Source of the DNA: Bacteroidota bacterium
Lineage (GTDB): Bacteria; Bacteroidota; Bacteroidia; Chitinophagales; Chitinophagaceae
Length of the DNA: 14,900 bases
Assembly (NCBI GenBank): GCA_023391315.1
Contig: JAEWBD010000006.1
Span: 1 to 14,900, forward strand
Direction: 5' to 3'
Below, piece after piece: positions 1-6,859 of this stretch (positions are counted from its first letter, which is position 1; the number at the start of each line of letters is the position of its first letter). A model generated the notes under the pieces. It did no database searches and was not told the origin of the DNA. It saw only the letters and a list, made by a program, of their open reading frames with translations. The translations under genes and the position numbers were made by a program.

Positions 1-452
1 GCATTTGCAATTATGATGCTGAACAGGCAAAGGAGGCGATTAACGTATTAAGAAGCCTGGGCACACCGTGTTTAATTCACCAGTCTGAATATTCAATGTT
101 CATGCGCTGGAATGAAACGCACCTGCCGGAAGTGCTGGAAACAAATGGTGTGGGGCGTATCGCCTCTTCATCCAAAGGATTGCTTGCACACAAAAATTTA
201 AAGGGTATTCCTGCAGTTGCAGGCAATGCAAAGCCCACCAACTTCTATATTAAAAAGCTAAACGAAATTGCAAGGAAACGCAACCAGTCGCTGGCACAAA
301 TGTCGCTGGCCTGGCTGCTAAAAGACAAAAAAATTACAAGCGCACTAATTAATGTAAACTCAAAAGAACAGTTGAACGATAACCTCTCCGCCCTCAATAA
401 CCTCCAGTTTGCCGAAGAAGAACTTGAGGCTATTGAAAAGGTTTTGGATTAA
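1..452 (+). CDS. Aldo/keto reductase, C-terminal part (5' end outside window)
   Basis: This is the last 149 residues of an NAD(P)H-dependent aldo/keto reductase. The reading frame is open from base 3 and ends in TAA at 450-452; the true start lies before the window. The visible part begins ICNYDAEQAKEAINVLRSLG and contains IHQSEYSMFMRW, NGVGRIA, the basic linker before NFYIKKLNEIA, and QSLAQMSLAWLLKD followed by ALINVNSKEQLNDNLSALNN. This order matches the C-terminal half of the TIM barrel in the YghZ/Shaker-beta-like branch (E. coli L-glyceraldehyde 3-phosphate reductase is one member), where the tail segments bind the cofactor. The catalytic Asp-Tyr-Lys-His residues would be upstream and cannot be checked. 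Physiological substrate is unknown; a cytosolic carbonyl or aldehyde reductase is the safe call. The next gene starts 25 bp downstream on the same strand, so cotranscription is likely. Confidence 0.88.
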   Translation, partial: ICNYDAEQAKEAINVLRSLGTPCLIHQSEYSMFMRWNETHLPEVLETNGVGRIASSSKGLLAHKNLKGIPAVAGNAKPTNFYIKKLNEIARKRNQSLAQMSLAWLLKDKKITSALINVNSKEQLNDNLSALNNLQFAEEELEAIEKVLD

Positions 453-477
453 CCTGCCGCTGCATTATATAAGACGT

Positions 478-1599
478 ATGAAGATTTTCGCAACGATTAT
501 TCTTAGCTGCTTTTCTGTCTTTTCATTAATGGCACAGCAACCTGCATTTAATTTTAATGAACAGAAAATAGATTCGCTTTTAAGCAAAACCTATCCTGCA
601 CATTTACCAGGCATTTCTATTGGCATTGTTGAAAAGGGGAAAACAGTTTATAAAAAAAGTTATGGCATCAGTAATATAAGCAACGGCAACAAACTCACAG
701 TTTCTTCTAATTTCAACATCTGTTCCTTAACAAAACAATTTACAGCAATAGCCATACTGCAACTGCAGCAAAAACATTTGCTTTCCTTAAACGATAAAAT
801 CAGCAGGTTTTTTCCTGATATGAATAAGAAGCTTGCAGATGCAATTACGGTTAAGCAATTACTTACGCATACTTCGGGCATCCCCGATCATTATGCTTAC
901 ATTAATACAGCAGGCATGCAGCATGCACATAATATTGATGTATATAATGCTGTTAAACATGCCGACAGTACTTATTTTATGCCAGGCACACAATTTCGTT
1001 ACAGCAATACCGCTTATTGTTTGCTTGCGCTGATAATAGAAAAATTAAGCGGCCAAACTTATAATGATTATATGGCCGAATATGTGTTTAAACCCGCAGG
1101 CATGCAACAAACGGTTATCTGGAATGAACAGGCAACAATACAAAACGAAGTAACCGGCTATGAACGAGACAGCCTTGATAATTTAATGCAATCCGGGCCT
1201 GATGAACACGTGTTTTTTTCAACTGAAGGCGATGGTGGTATTTATACCTCTGTTGATGATTATATTAAATGGTTTGCTGCTTTGCAATCCGGTAAAGTAT
1301 TCAGCAAACCGATTGTTGATGAAGCACGTAACATTCAATTTTTGATTGACACAAACAAAAAAACCGGCTATGGTTTTGGCTGGTTTGTAGATACGCAGGA
1401 AACGCAACGCAAAGTATATCACAGTGGCGATAACGGCGGCTTCAGAACATACAGTTTCAGCATACCTTCTTTAAACTATCTTATTGTAATTTTCGCCAAC
1501 CGCAATGATATTAATGTTGAACAAATTGTTCAGCAAATTGTAAACATGCAGTTCCCTTCATTAAAAAACTTTACACCGATAGAAGTACTTACTTCATAA
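478..1599 (+). CDS. Secreted serine hydrolase, beta-lactamase / penicillin-binding-protein fold (class C-like)
   Basis: Predicted 373-residue exported serine hydrolase. All three active-site motifs of the Pfam Beta-lactamase (class C/esterase EstB-like) family are visible: SLTK (S83 nucleophile, K86), YSN (Y175-N177) and HSG (H315-G317) in place of KTG. Residues 1-19 form a signal peptide (MKIFATII... ending SLMA before QQ), so the enzyme acts in the periplasm or outside. An in-frame ATG at 409 exists but overlaps the upstream reductase gene and would put 23 charged residues ahead of the signal peptide, so ATG 478 is preferred. The HSG third motif and soil-Bacteroidota context favour a peptidase or esterase acting on D-amino-acid peptides or small esters rather than true antibiotic resistance, but the substrate cannot be told from sequence. 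Length is normal for a stand-alone catalytic domain. It probably shares a transcript with the reductase. Confidence 0.88.
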   Translation: MKIFATIILSCFSVFSLMAQQPAFNFNEQKIDSLLSKTYPAHLPGISIGIVEKGKTVYKKSYGISNISNGNKLTVSSNFNICSLTKQFTAIAILQLQQKHLLSLNDKISRFFPDMNKKLADAITVKQLLTHTSGIPDHYAYINTAGMQHAHNIDVYNAVKHADSTYFMPGTQFRYSNTAYCLLALIIEKLSGQTYNDYMAEYVFKPAGMQQTVIWNEQATIQNEVTGYERDSLDNLMQSGPDEHVFFSTEGDGGIYTSVDDYIKWFAALQSGKVFSKPIVDEARNIQFLIDTNKKTGYGFGWFVDTQETQRKVYHSGDNGGFRTYSFSIPSLNYLIVIFANRNDINVEQIVQQIVNMQFPSLKNFTPIEVLTS

Positions 1600-1666
1600 A
1601 GCAGGCCCGGCGCCTTTTGCTACTAATCTTATCTTTTTGTTGAATCTCTACATTCAAAACCAACAG

Positions 1667-1674
1667 TATTTTTG
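1667..1674 (+). promoter_or_regulatory. Candidate Bacteroidota -7 promoter element
   Basis: TATTTTTG matches the Bacteroidota -7 consensus TAnnTTTG exactly and lies 6 bp before the monooxygenase ATG at 1681. A TTG-containing stretch (TTTTTGTTG, 1634-1642) could be the -33 element, but the 24-bp spacer is a little long. If used, transcription would begin within a few bases of the ATG, giving a leaderless or nearly leaderless message. Confidence 0.45.
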
Positions 1675-1680
1675 CAACCG

Positions 1681-2691
1681 ATGAGTAAAAAGAAAATAGC
1701 CCGTTCCGTGCTTGACCTTGCTGCGGTAACGGAAGGTTCAACGCCGGAGCATAGTTTTAAAAAGAGCCTTAAGCTGGCGCAATACACAGAGTCTTTAGGA
1801 TATACACGTTACTGGCTGGCCGAACATCATAACATGGCAAGCATAGCCAGTTCGGCAACATCGGTATTAATAGGTTATATAGCAGGCGGCACAAAAACTA
1901 TCCGCGTTGGTTCAGGCGGTATCATGCTGCCTAATCATTCTTCTTTAATTATTGCCGAACAATTTGGTACGTTAGGAAGTTTGTATCCCGGCAGGATTGA
2001 TCTTGGCCTTGGCCGTGCGCCGGGCACGGACCAGCTAACTGCAATGGTTATACGCAAAAGCAACAACCTGCGGGCTGAAGAATTTCCACAGCAGGTAATG
2101 GAATTAAAAACATATTTCTCCAAAGAAAACAGCACTGCCAAAGTAAGGGCCATTCCGGGTGAAGGCGTTGATATACCCATGTGGGTATTAGGCTCCAGTA
2201 CCGACAGTGCGCATCTCGCTGCTTACTTTGGGATGCCTTATGCTTTTGCCGGCCATTTTGCACCGGCGCAAATGCTAACGGCTTTTAATATTTATAAAAA
2301 TGAATTCAAGCCTTCGGAACAATTAAAAGAGCCTTATATAATGGCTTGCGTAAATGCCATTGCCGCTGATACAGATGATGAAGCCAATTATCTTGCCACA
2401 TCGGCTTACCAGGCTTTTCTTGGCATCCTGCGCGATAAGCGGCAACTGCTTCAGCCACCTGTAAAAAATATGAACGATTTATGGACTGAAGTTGAAAAAG
2501 CGCATGTAATGCAAATGCTTTCCGGCTCATTTATCGGAAGCGCTTCAACCATTCAAAAAGACATTCAAAGTTTTGTTGCGCAAACCGGCGTTGATGAACT
2601 CATGTTCAATGCGCACATTTATGATTTTGATGCAAAAATGCATTCCTATAAACTGGTGAGCGAAGTAATGCAAAGTGCGTTTGAAGTATAA
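1681..2691 (+). CDS. Luciferase-like flavin-dependent monooxygenase (YhbW/MsnO8-type)
   Basis: A 336-residue member of the bacterial luciferase-like (LLM) superfamily, cytosolic TIM-barrel enzymes that use reduced FMN or F420 and usually O2. Diagnostic blocks are visible: SVLDLA at 9-14, YWLAEHHNM at 44-52, IRVGSGGIMLPNH at 74-86 (flavin-phosphate region) and PGRIDLGLGRAPGTDQ at 103-118. Their order and wording match the YhbW/MsnO8-type LLM group. No second luciferase subunit or flavin reductase is adjacent, so it is a single-subunit oxidoreductase of unknown substrate, not a light-producing system. The frame can be extended to a TTG at 1672, but that codon is part of the probable -7 promoter element, so ATG 1681 is chosen. 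No Shine-Dalgarno sequence precedes it, consistent with a leaderless start. The gap of 81 bp from the upstream gene suggests independent transcription. Confidence 0.9.
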   Translation: MSKKKIARSVLDLAAVTEGSTPEHSFKKSLKLAQYTESLGYTRYWLAEHHNMASIASSATSVLIGYIAGGTKTIRVGSGGIMLPNHSSLIIAEQFGTLGSLYPGRIDLGLGRAPGTDQLTAMVIRKSNNLRAEEFPQQVMELKTYFSKENSTAKVRAIPGEGVDIPMWVLGSSTDSAHLAAYFGMPYAFAGHFAPAQMLTAFNIYKNEFKPSEQLKEPYIMACVNAIAADTDDEANYLATSAYQAFLGILRDKRQLLQPPVKNMNDLWTEVEKAHVMQMLSGSFIGSASTIQKDIQSFVAQTGVDELMFNAHIYDFDAKMHSYKLVSEVMQSAFEV

Positions 2692-2701
2692 ACCGGTTTA
2701 T
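2688..2701 (+). terminator. Palindrome overlapping the monooxygenase stop codon, weak terminator candidate
   Basis: ATAAACCGGTTTAT is a perfect 14-bp palindrome that includes the TAA stop (2689-2691) and is followed by TTATTTTTAG. As RNA it could form a short AU-rich stem of five pairs closed by CCGG and then a U-rich stretch. The stem is weak, so it could equally be a protein-binding palindrome or chance. Confidence 0.25.
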
Positions 2702-2754
2702 TATTTTTAGCCAGGATGCGTTGCGGCCCTTTTGTCCGCTTTCTGATTACACAC

Positions 2755-2770
2755 TGTACGATACCGTACA
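2755..2770. promoter_or_regulatory. Inverted repeat in the gap before the permease gene, possible operator
   Basis: TGTACG-ATAC-CGTACA is a perfect 6-bp inverted repeat with a 4-bp centre, in the 191-bp gap (2692-2882) between the monooxygenase and the permease. It is the most regular symmetric site in that gap and lies 112 bp before the permease ATG. The rest of the gap is AT-rich; I found no exact TAnnTTTG element in it, only a one-mismatch form (TAGCATTG, 2842-2849). A dimeric regulator site is an inference from symmetry alone. Confidence 0.25.
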
Positions 2771-2882
2771 ATCTTTTGCCGCACCCGTTTTTACAGGATA
2801 TTAATTTTAAATAAGTTATACAATGGCATTGTGGTTGTAAATAGCATTGCACAATTATTACCCGCCAATTTGATGTTGCATT

Positions 2883-5324
2883 ATGATAAGAAATTTTTTA
2901 AAAATAGCCTGGAGAAACCTTGCAAGAAATAAGGTTTATTCTATTATCAACATTACCGGTCTTGCCATTGGCCTCTCGTGTTTTTTGCTGATTACATTGT
3001 ATGTAATGGATGAGCTGAGTTATGATACGTATTATCCTAATGCCAAAAACATTTATCGCATTAATACAGATATACATTTTGGCAGCTCCATCCAGCATAC
3101 TTCGCAAACCAGCGATATGATGGGGCAACTGCTTAAAAAAGATTACCCGCAGGTAGAAAGTTATACGCGCATTTATGTAAATGATGGCCATAAGCTCATA
3201 AGAAAAGGAAATGATTTTATTGATGAAGCATGTGTGGCCAATGTTGATTCCACTTTTTTCGACATGTTCCGGTTGCCCGCTATTGCAGGAGATGTGCAAC
3301 ATGGACTGGATGAGCCGAATACTGTTATCGTAACCGCATCGGCTGCAAAAAAATATTTTGGAACCACCGATATTGTTGGTAAAACCATCGAAATAAGAAG
3401 CAGTAAAAATCCTTTCTATAAAATAACGGCTGTTATAAACGATGTTCCGCATAACACGCATTTTAATTTCGATTTCTTCTTTTCCATGAAGAATGTAGAT
3501 TATAAATGGGGACAGGCTTCCAGCCATAATTTTCTTACCTATATACGTTTAAGGCCAGGCGCTGACCCCAAATCCTTTGAAAAGAACTTTGATACCTATA
3601 TAGAAAAATATGTGGTGCCTGATGCAAAAAGATTTATGAACATCAACACCATAGATGAGTTTAGAAGGGCAGGCAACAACCTCGAATATTCTTTGATGCC
3701 GGTTACAAAAATTCACCTGTATTCAGATCGCAGCTTCGAACTAACGCCGGGTGGTAATATTCAATATGTATATATCTTTTCTGCTGTTGCACTGTTTATT
3801 TTACTCATTGCCTGCATCAATTTTATGAACCTCACCACAGCCCGTTCTGCTAACCGCGCAAAAGAAGTGGGTATAAGAAAAATGTTGGGAACAGAAAGAA
3901 AGGGCCTTATATGGCAGTTCCTTTTTGAATCTACAAGCATCGTTTTTATTTCGCTCATAATTGCTGTTGCTGTTGTTTATGCGGTGCTGCCCCTGTTTAA
4001 CAGCGTGGCCGATAAGCAAATGGGCATTACAGGTTTATTATCGCCATATATATTGCCGCTTCTCATTGCATTACCTTTTATTGTTGGCCTGATGGCAGGC
4101 AGTTATCCCGCATTTTTCCTGTCATCCTTCAAGCCGGTTGAAGTATTAAAAGGCAGGTTGAAACTGGGCAGCAAAAGCGGCGGCTTAAGAAGTGTGCTCG
4201 TGGTGTTCCAGTTTGCCACATCCATTATTTTAATTGTTGGAACAATTATTATATACGATCAACTGCATTACATTCAAACAAAAAATCTTGGTTATAATAA
4301 AGAAGAGGTTTTAATAATAGATAAAGTATATGCATTAAATAACAACGCGGAAGCTTTTAAAAATGAAGTATTAAAAATGCCCGGTGTTATAAGTGCATCG
4401 CTCAGCAGTTATTTACCGGTTTCTGCTTCCTGGAGAAACAGCCATACTTTTTCGAGGGATGCCGTGCTGAATGCTGAAAATGGCCTTGAAATGCAGGACT
4501 GGAAAACCGATTATGATTATATACCAACATTGGGCATGCAAATTATAAAGGGAAGAAATTTTTCCCGGGATTTTGGTAGCGATTCTTCAGCAGTAATCAT
4601 TAATGAAACCACGGCTAAATTTTTAGGATATGCCAATCCTGTGGGCAAAAAGCTTTACAGCTCTGATGCAGACAGTGATGGTAATACTTCAGCCTATACA
4701 ATTATTGGCGTGGTTAAAAATTTCAATTTTGAATCGCTGCACCAGCAGGTAGGCCCGCTATGCTTTATGCTGGGCAACAACAATTATGCAAGTTCAGCCA
4801 TATTTAAAGTGAATAGCTCAAATATTCAAAGCCTTATTGCACAAGTGGAAACCAAATGGAAAACCGTTGCATCCGGGCTGCCTTTCAGCTATCGTTTTTT
4901 AAACGAGTCATTCAATGAAATGTACCGTGAAGAACAGCGTGTGGGTAAAATTGCCATTACATTTTCCGCACTGGCAATCTTTATTGCCTGTCTTGGTTTA
5001 TTTGGGCTTGCCACATTTATAGCAGAACAAAGAACAAAAGAAATAGGCATACGGAAAGTTTTAGGGGCAAGCGTTAATAGTGTAGTAAGCATGCTGGGTA
5101 AAGATTTTATAAAGCTGGTGGCCATTGCATTTGTATTCGCAGCGCCGCTTGCCTGGTGGGCCATGCATAACTGGCTCAATAATTTTGCCTATCGTATTAG
5201 TATTGAATGGTGGATGTTTGCTGCAGCAGGCGCTATTGCTTTATTAATTGCATTGATAACAGTGAGCTTCCAGTCAATAAGGGCAGCGCTGGCAAACCCG
5301 GTTGAGTCGTTGCGAACAGAGTAA
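2883..5324 (+). CDS. ABC transporter permease, tandem MacB_PCD-FtsX modules
   Basis: An 813-residue inner-membrane protein of the Bacteroidota double MacB/FtsX permease type. The order is a TM helix (about 21-42), a periplasmic MacB-like core (about 60-290), three TM helices (about 294-316, 346-371, 389-411), a second TM-anchored start (about 437-457), a second periplasmic domain (about 470-680), and three final TM helices (about 689-713, 742-763, 776-800). The two halves repeat the cytoplasmic FtsX signature: AKEVGIRKMLG after the first helix bundle and TKEIGIRKVLG in the second. Such permeases couple ATP hydrolysis by a partner protein to mechanical work on periplasmic substrates: export of peptides or toxins, lipoprotein handling or stress resistance. 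No ATPase gene or membrane-fusion protein is adjacent, so partner and cargo are unknown. The start MIRNFLKIAWRN is typical of the family; no clear Shine-Dalgarno precedes it. Confidence 0.9.
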   Translation: MIRNFLKIAWRNLARNKVYSIINITGLAIGLSCFLLITLYVMDELSYDTYYPNAKNIYRINTDIHFGSSIQHTSQTSDMMGQLLKKDYPQVESYTRIYVNDGHKLIRKGNDFIDEACVANVDSTFFDMFRLPAIAGDVQHGLDEPNTVIVTASAAKKYFGTTDIVGKTIEIRSSKNPFYKITAVINDVPHNTHFNFDFFFSMKNVDYKWGQASSHNFLTYIRLRPGADPKSFEKNFDTYIEKYVVPDAKRFMNINTIDEFRRAGNNLEYSLMPVTKIHLYSDRSFELTPGGNIQYVYIFSAVALFILLIACINFMNLTTARSANRAKEVGIRKMLGTERKGLIWQFLFESTSIVFISLIIAVAVVYAVLPLFNSVADKQMGITGLLSPYILPLLIALPFIVGLMAGSYPAFFLSSFKPVEVLKGRLKLGSKSGGLRSVLVVFQFATSIILIVGTIIIYDQLHYIQTKNLGYNKEEVLIIDKVYALNNNAEAFKNEVLKMPGVISASLSSYLPVSASWRNSHTFSRDAVLNAENGLEMQDWKTDYDYIPTLGMQIIKGRNFSRDFGSDSSAVIINETTAKFLGYANPVGKKLYSSDADSDGNTSAYTIIGVVKNFNFESLHQQVGPLCFMLGNNNYASSAIFKVNSSNIQSLIAQVETKWKTVASGLPFSYRFLNESFNEMYREEQRVGKIAITFSALAIFIACLGLFGLATFIAEQRTKEIGIRKVLGASVNSVVSMLGKDFIKLVAIAFVFAAPLAWWAMHNWLNNFAYRISIEWWMFAAAGAIALLIALITVSFQSIRAALANPVESLRTE

Positions 5325-5440
5325 TATTTGGGAAGGTTCTAAACTTTTCCAAAGTTATAATGATGCATATTGAATAGTAAATAAACAACATTAGTCTCAA
5401 GCGCATTGCCCTTCGACCATCGCTCAAATCATTTCTGCAA

Positions 5441-6850
5441 TCACCATATATAAGTAGCCGCAGCGCCTGTTGGTAAACTGGCCAGCGCTGTTTTATCTTT
5501 GAACTTTATATTAAAGTTTACGGCTGAAGTGCCATCGTTCAATACGAGCAAAACCTTTTTGCCTTCGGGTGTTTTAAAGGCTACATTATATAAACCGCCT
5601 ATTGCAGTTGAATTAATTCTTACCGAACCCGCGGGAACAAATTTGGCCGTCTGTGCAATAATATAATAGGCTGCATTTCTTGTAACGCTTCCATTGATAG
5701 TTAAAGCACCTTTGCATTGTGTACAACCGCCCGCTGTGTGCGGCCCGAAAGATGCATCGTTGGCAAGGTTCCATTCAAGTGCAACGCGGCTCCAGTTGTT
5801 CATGGAACCTATTACCACATTCTTTACATGCCATAAAAAGTCGCCGGCAAATTGCCCTTCTGATGAGGTCCATTGTTCTGTAAAATAAACATGCTTGTCC
5901 GGAAAAGCATTATGCACCGTTGATAAAGCGCTTATATCTCCGGCATATAAATGAAAGGCAGATCCATCAACATATTTCGCGGCGTCTGCATCATTCAAAA
6001 CAGCCATTGGATAATCAGGCTTATCGCAATTGTGATCGTAAATAATTATTTTGGTGCTGATGTTTGCCGCAGCAAAAGCAGGCCCCAGGCTGTTTTTGAT
6101 AAAGTTTGCCTGGTCGCCGGCAAGCATCAGCATGCTTGGGTTATTGCCCGGATGCAGCGGTTCATTTTGCGGCGTGATGGCATCTACCGTTATGCCTTCT
6201 GCTTTCATGGCCTGTATATATTTCACAAAATACTGTGCATATACATCATAATATTTGGTGTATAAACTGCCGCCAATACTTTTGTTGTTATCCTTCATCC
6301 AGGCAGGCGGGCTCCAGGGTGTTGCCAGTATTTTTATAGATGGATTAATAGCAACGATTTCTTTTAATAAAGCAATAAGTTCTTTATCCTTTTCAAGGCT
6401 GAAGTGCTCAAGGTTTACATCGCCGGCCACATCATCATAACTAAAAACTTCAGCATTTAAATCTGATGCGCCAATGCTGATGCGGAGATAGCTTATGCCA
6501 ACCGAGTTGGATGCGCTGCCAAACAACTCCTGCAAAAGATTTGCTTTAGCAGTTGCATCAAGCGAGTTAATGGCCTGCGCACTGCCGCCGGTTAATGTAT
6601 AACCAAAACCGTCAATGGTTTGATAGGTTGTTGTACTGTCAACTGTTATAGTTGAATGTGAATTCGCCGGTGCATTAAATGCTATTGAAGGTTGTTGCAG
6701 CAGCAAAACAGTTTGATCGGCTTTTGTTAACCAGACGATGGCTGAATCCGGGTTAACCGCCGGTGGTTGTTCACCATTATTTGAATTGGTGTTTTTGGAA
6801 CAACCTGTAAAAGTTAATGCGGCCAATAATAAAAAAATATTCATACGCAT
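5441..6850 (-). CDS. Glycoside hydrolase family 30 lipoprotein (glucosylceramidase / endo-beta-1,6-glucanase-like)
   Basis: A 469-residue exported retaining beta-glycosidase of clan GH-A. Residues 1-17 are a lipoprotein-type signal (MRMNIFLLLAALTFTGC, Cys17); a second ATG two codons in (6844) is an equal start. The GH30 catalytic barrel shows DGFGYTLTGGSAQAI (80-94), YLRISIGASD (121-130), TPWSPPAWMK (177-186), TPQNEP with the acid/base E230, and VYFTEQW with the nucleophile E325. A Cys pair (C376, C379) sits in GGCTQCKGALTI after the barrel, followed by the C-terminal GH30 beta-sandwich ending at residue 469. All catalytic features are intact. GH30 members cut beta-glucosylceramide, beta-1,6-glucan, xylan or related glucosides; in a SusCD locus a surface or periplasmic beta-1,6-glucanase is plausible but not proven. 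It is the last gene of the minus-strand run, 9 bp after the FG-GAP gene. Confidence 0.88.
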   Translation of the reverse strand: MRMNIFLLLAALTFTGCSKNTNSNNGEQPPAVNPDSAIVWLTKADQTVLLLQQPSIAFNAPANSHSTITVDSTTTYQTIDGFGYTLTGGSAQAINSLDATAKANLLQELFGSASNSVGISYLRISIGASDLNAEVFSYDDVAGDVNLEHFSLEKDKELIALLKEIVAINPSIKILATPWSPPAWMKDNNKSIGGSLYTKYYDVYAQYFVKYIQAMKAEGITVDAITPQNEPLHPGNNPSMLMLAGDQANFIKNSLGPAFAAANISTKIIIYDHNCDKPDYPMAVLNDADAAKYVDGSAFHLYAGDISALSTVHNAFPDKHVYFTEQWTSSEGQFAGDFLWHVKNVVIGSMNNWSRVALEWNLANDASFGPHTAGGCTQCKGALTINGSVTRNAAYYIIAQTAKFVPAGSVRINSTAIGGLYNVAFKTPEGKKVLLVLNDGTSAVNFNIKFKDKTALASLPTGAAATYIW

Positions 6851-6859
6851 ATATTTAAT

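Noticed and set aside
478..1599. Antibiotic-resistance beta-lactamase
   Set aside because: The fold motifs are shared with many peptidases and esterases; the third motif is HSG rather than KTG and nothing in the context suggests resistance.
1600..1620. Short GC-rich hairpin after the serine hydrolase gene (AGGC-CCGGC-GCCT then TTTTGC)
   Set aside because: Only a 4-bp stem, too short to call a terminator with confidence.
1681..2691. Bioluminescence gene
   Set aside because: No LuxAB pair, fatty-acid reductase or flavin reductase nearby; the protein resembles YhbW-type oxidoreductases of unknown substrate.
2898..3527. A 209-codon open frame on the minus strand inside the permease gene
   Set aside because: It lies wholly antisense to a well-supported permease, its translation shows no recognisable domain, and no promoter or start context supports it.
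5325..5440. Possible terminator in the convergent gap (GGAAGGTT / AACTTTTCC, 5331-5350)
   Set aside because: The stem is interrupted by mismatches and no T-run follows on the plus strand. I see no convincing terminator or other element in this 116-bp gap.
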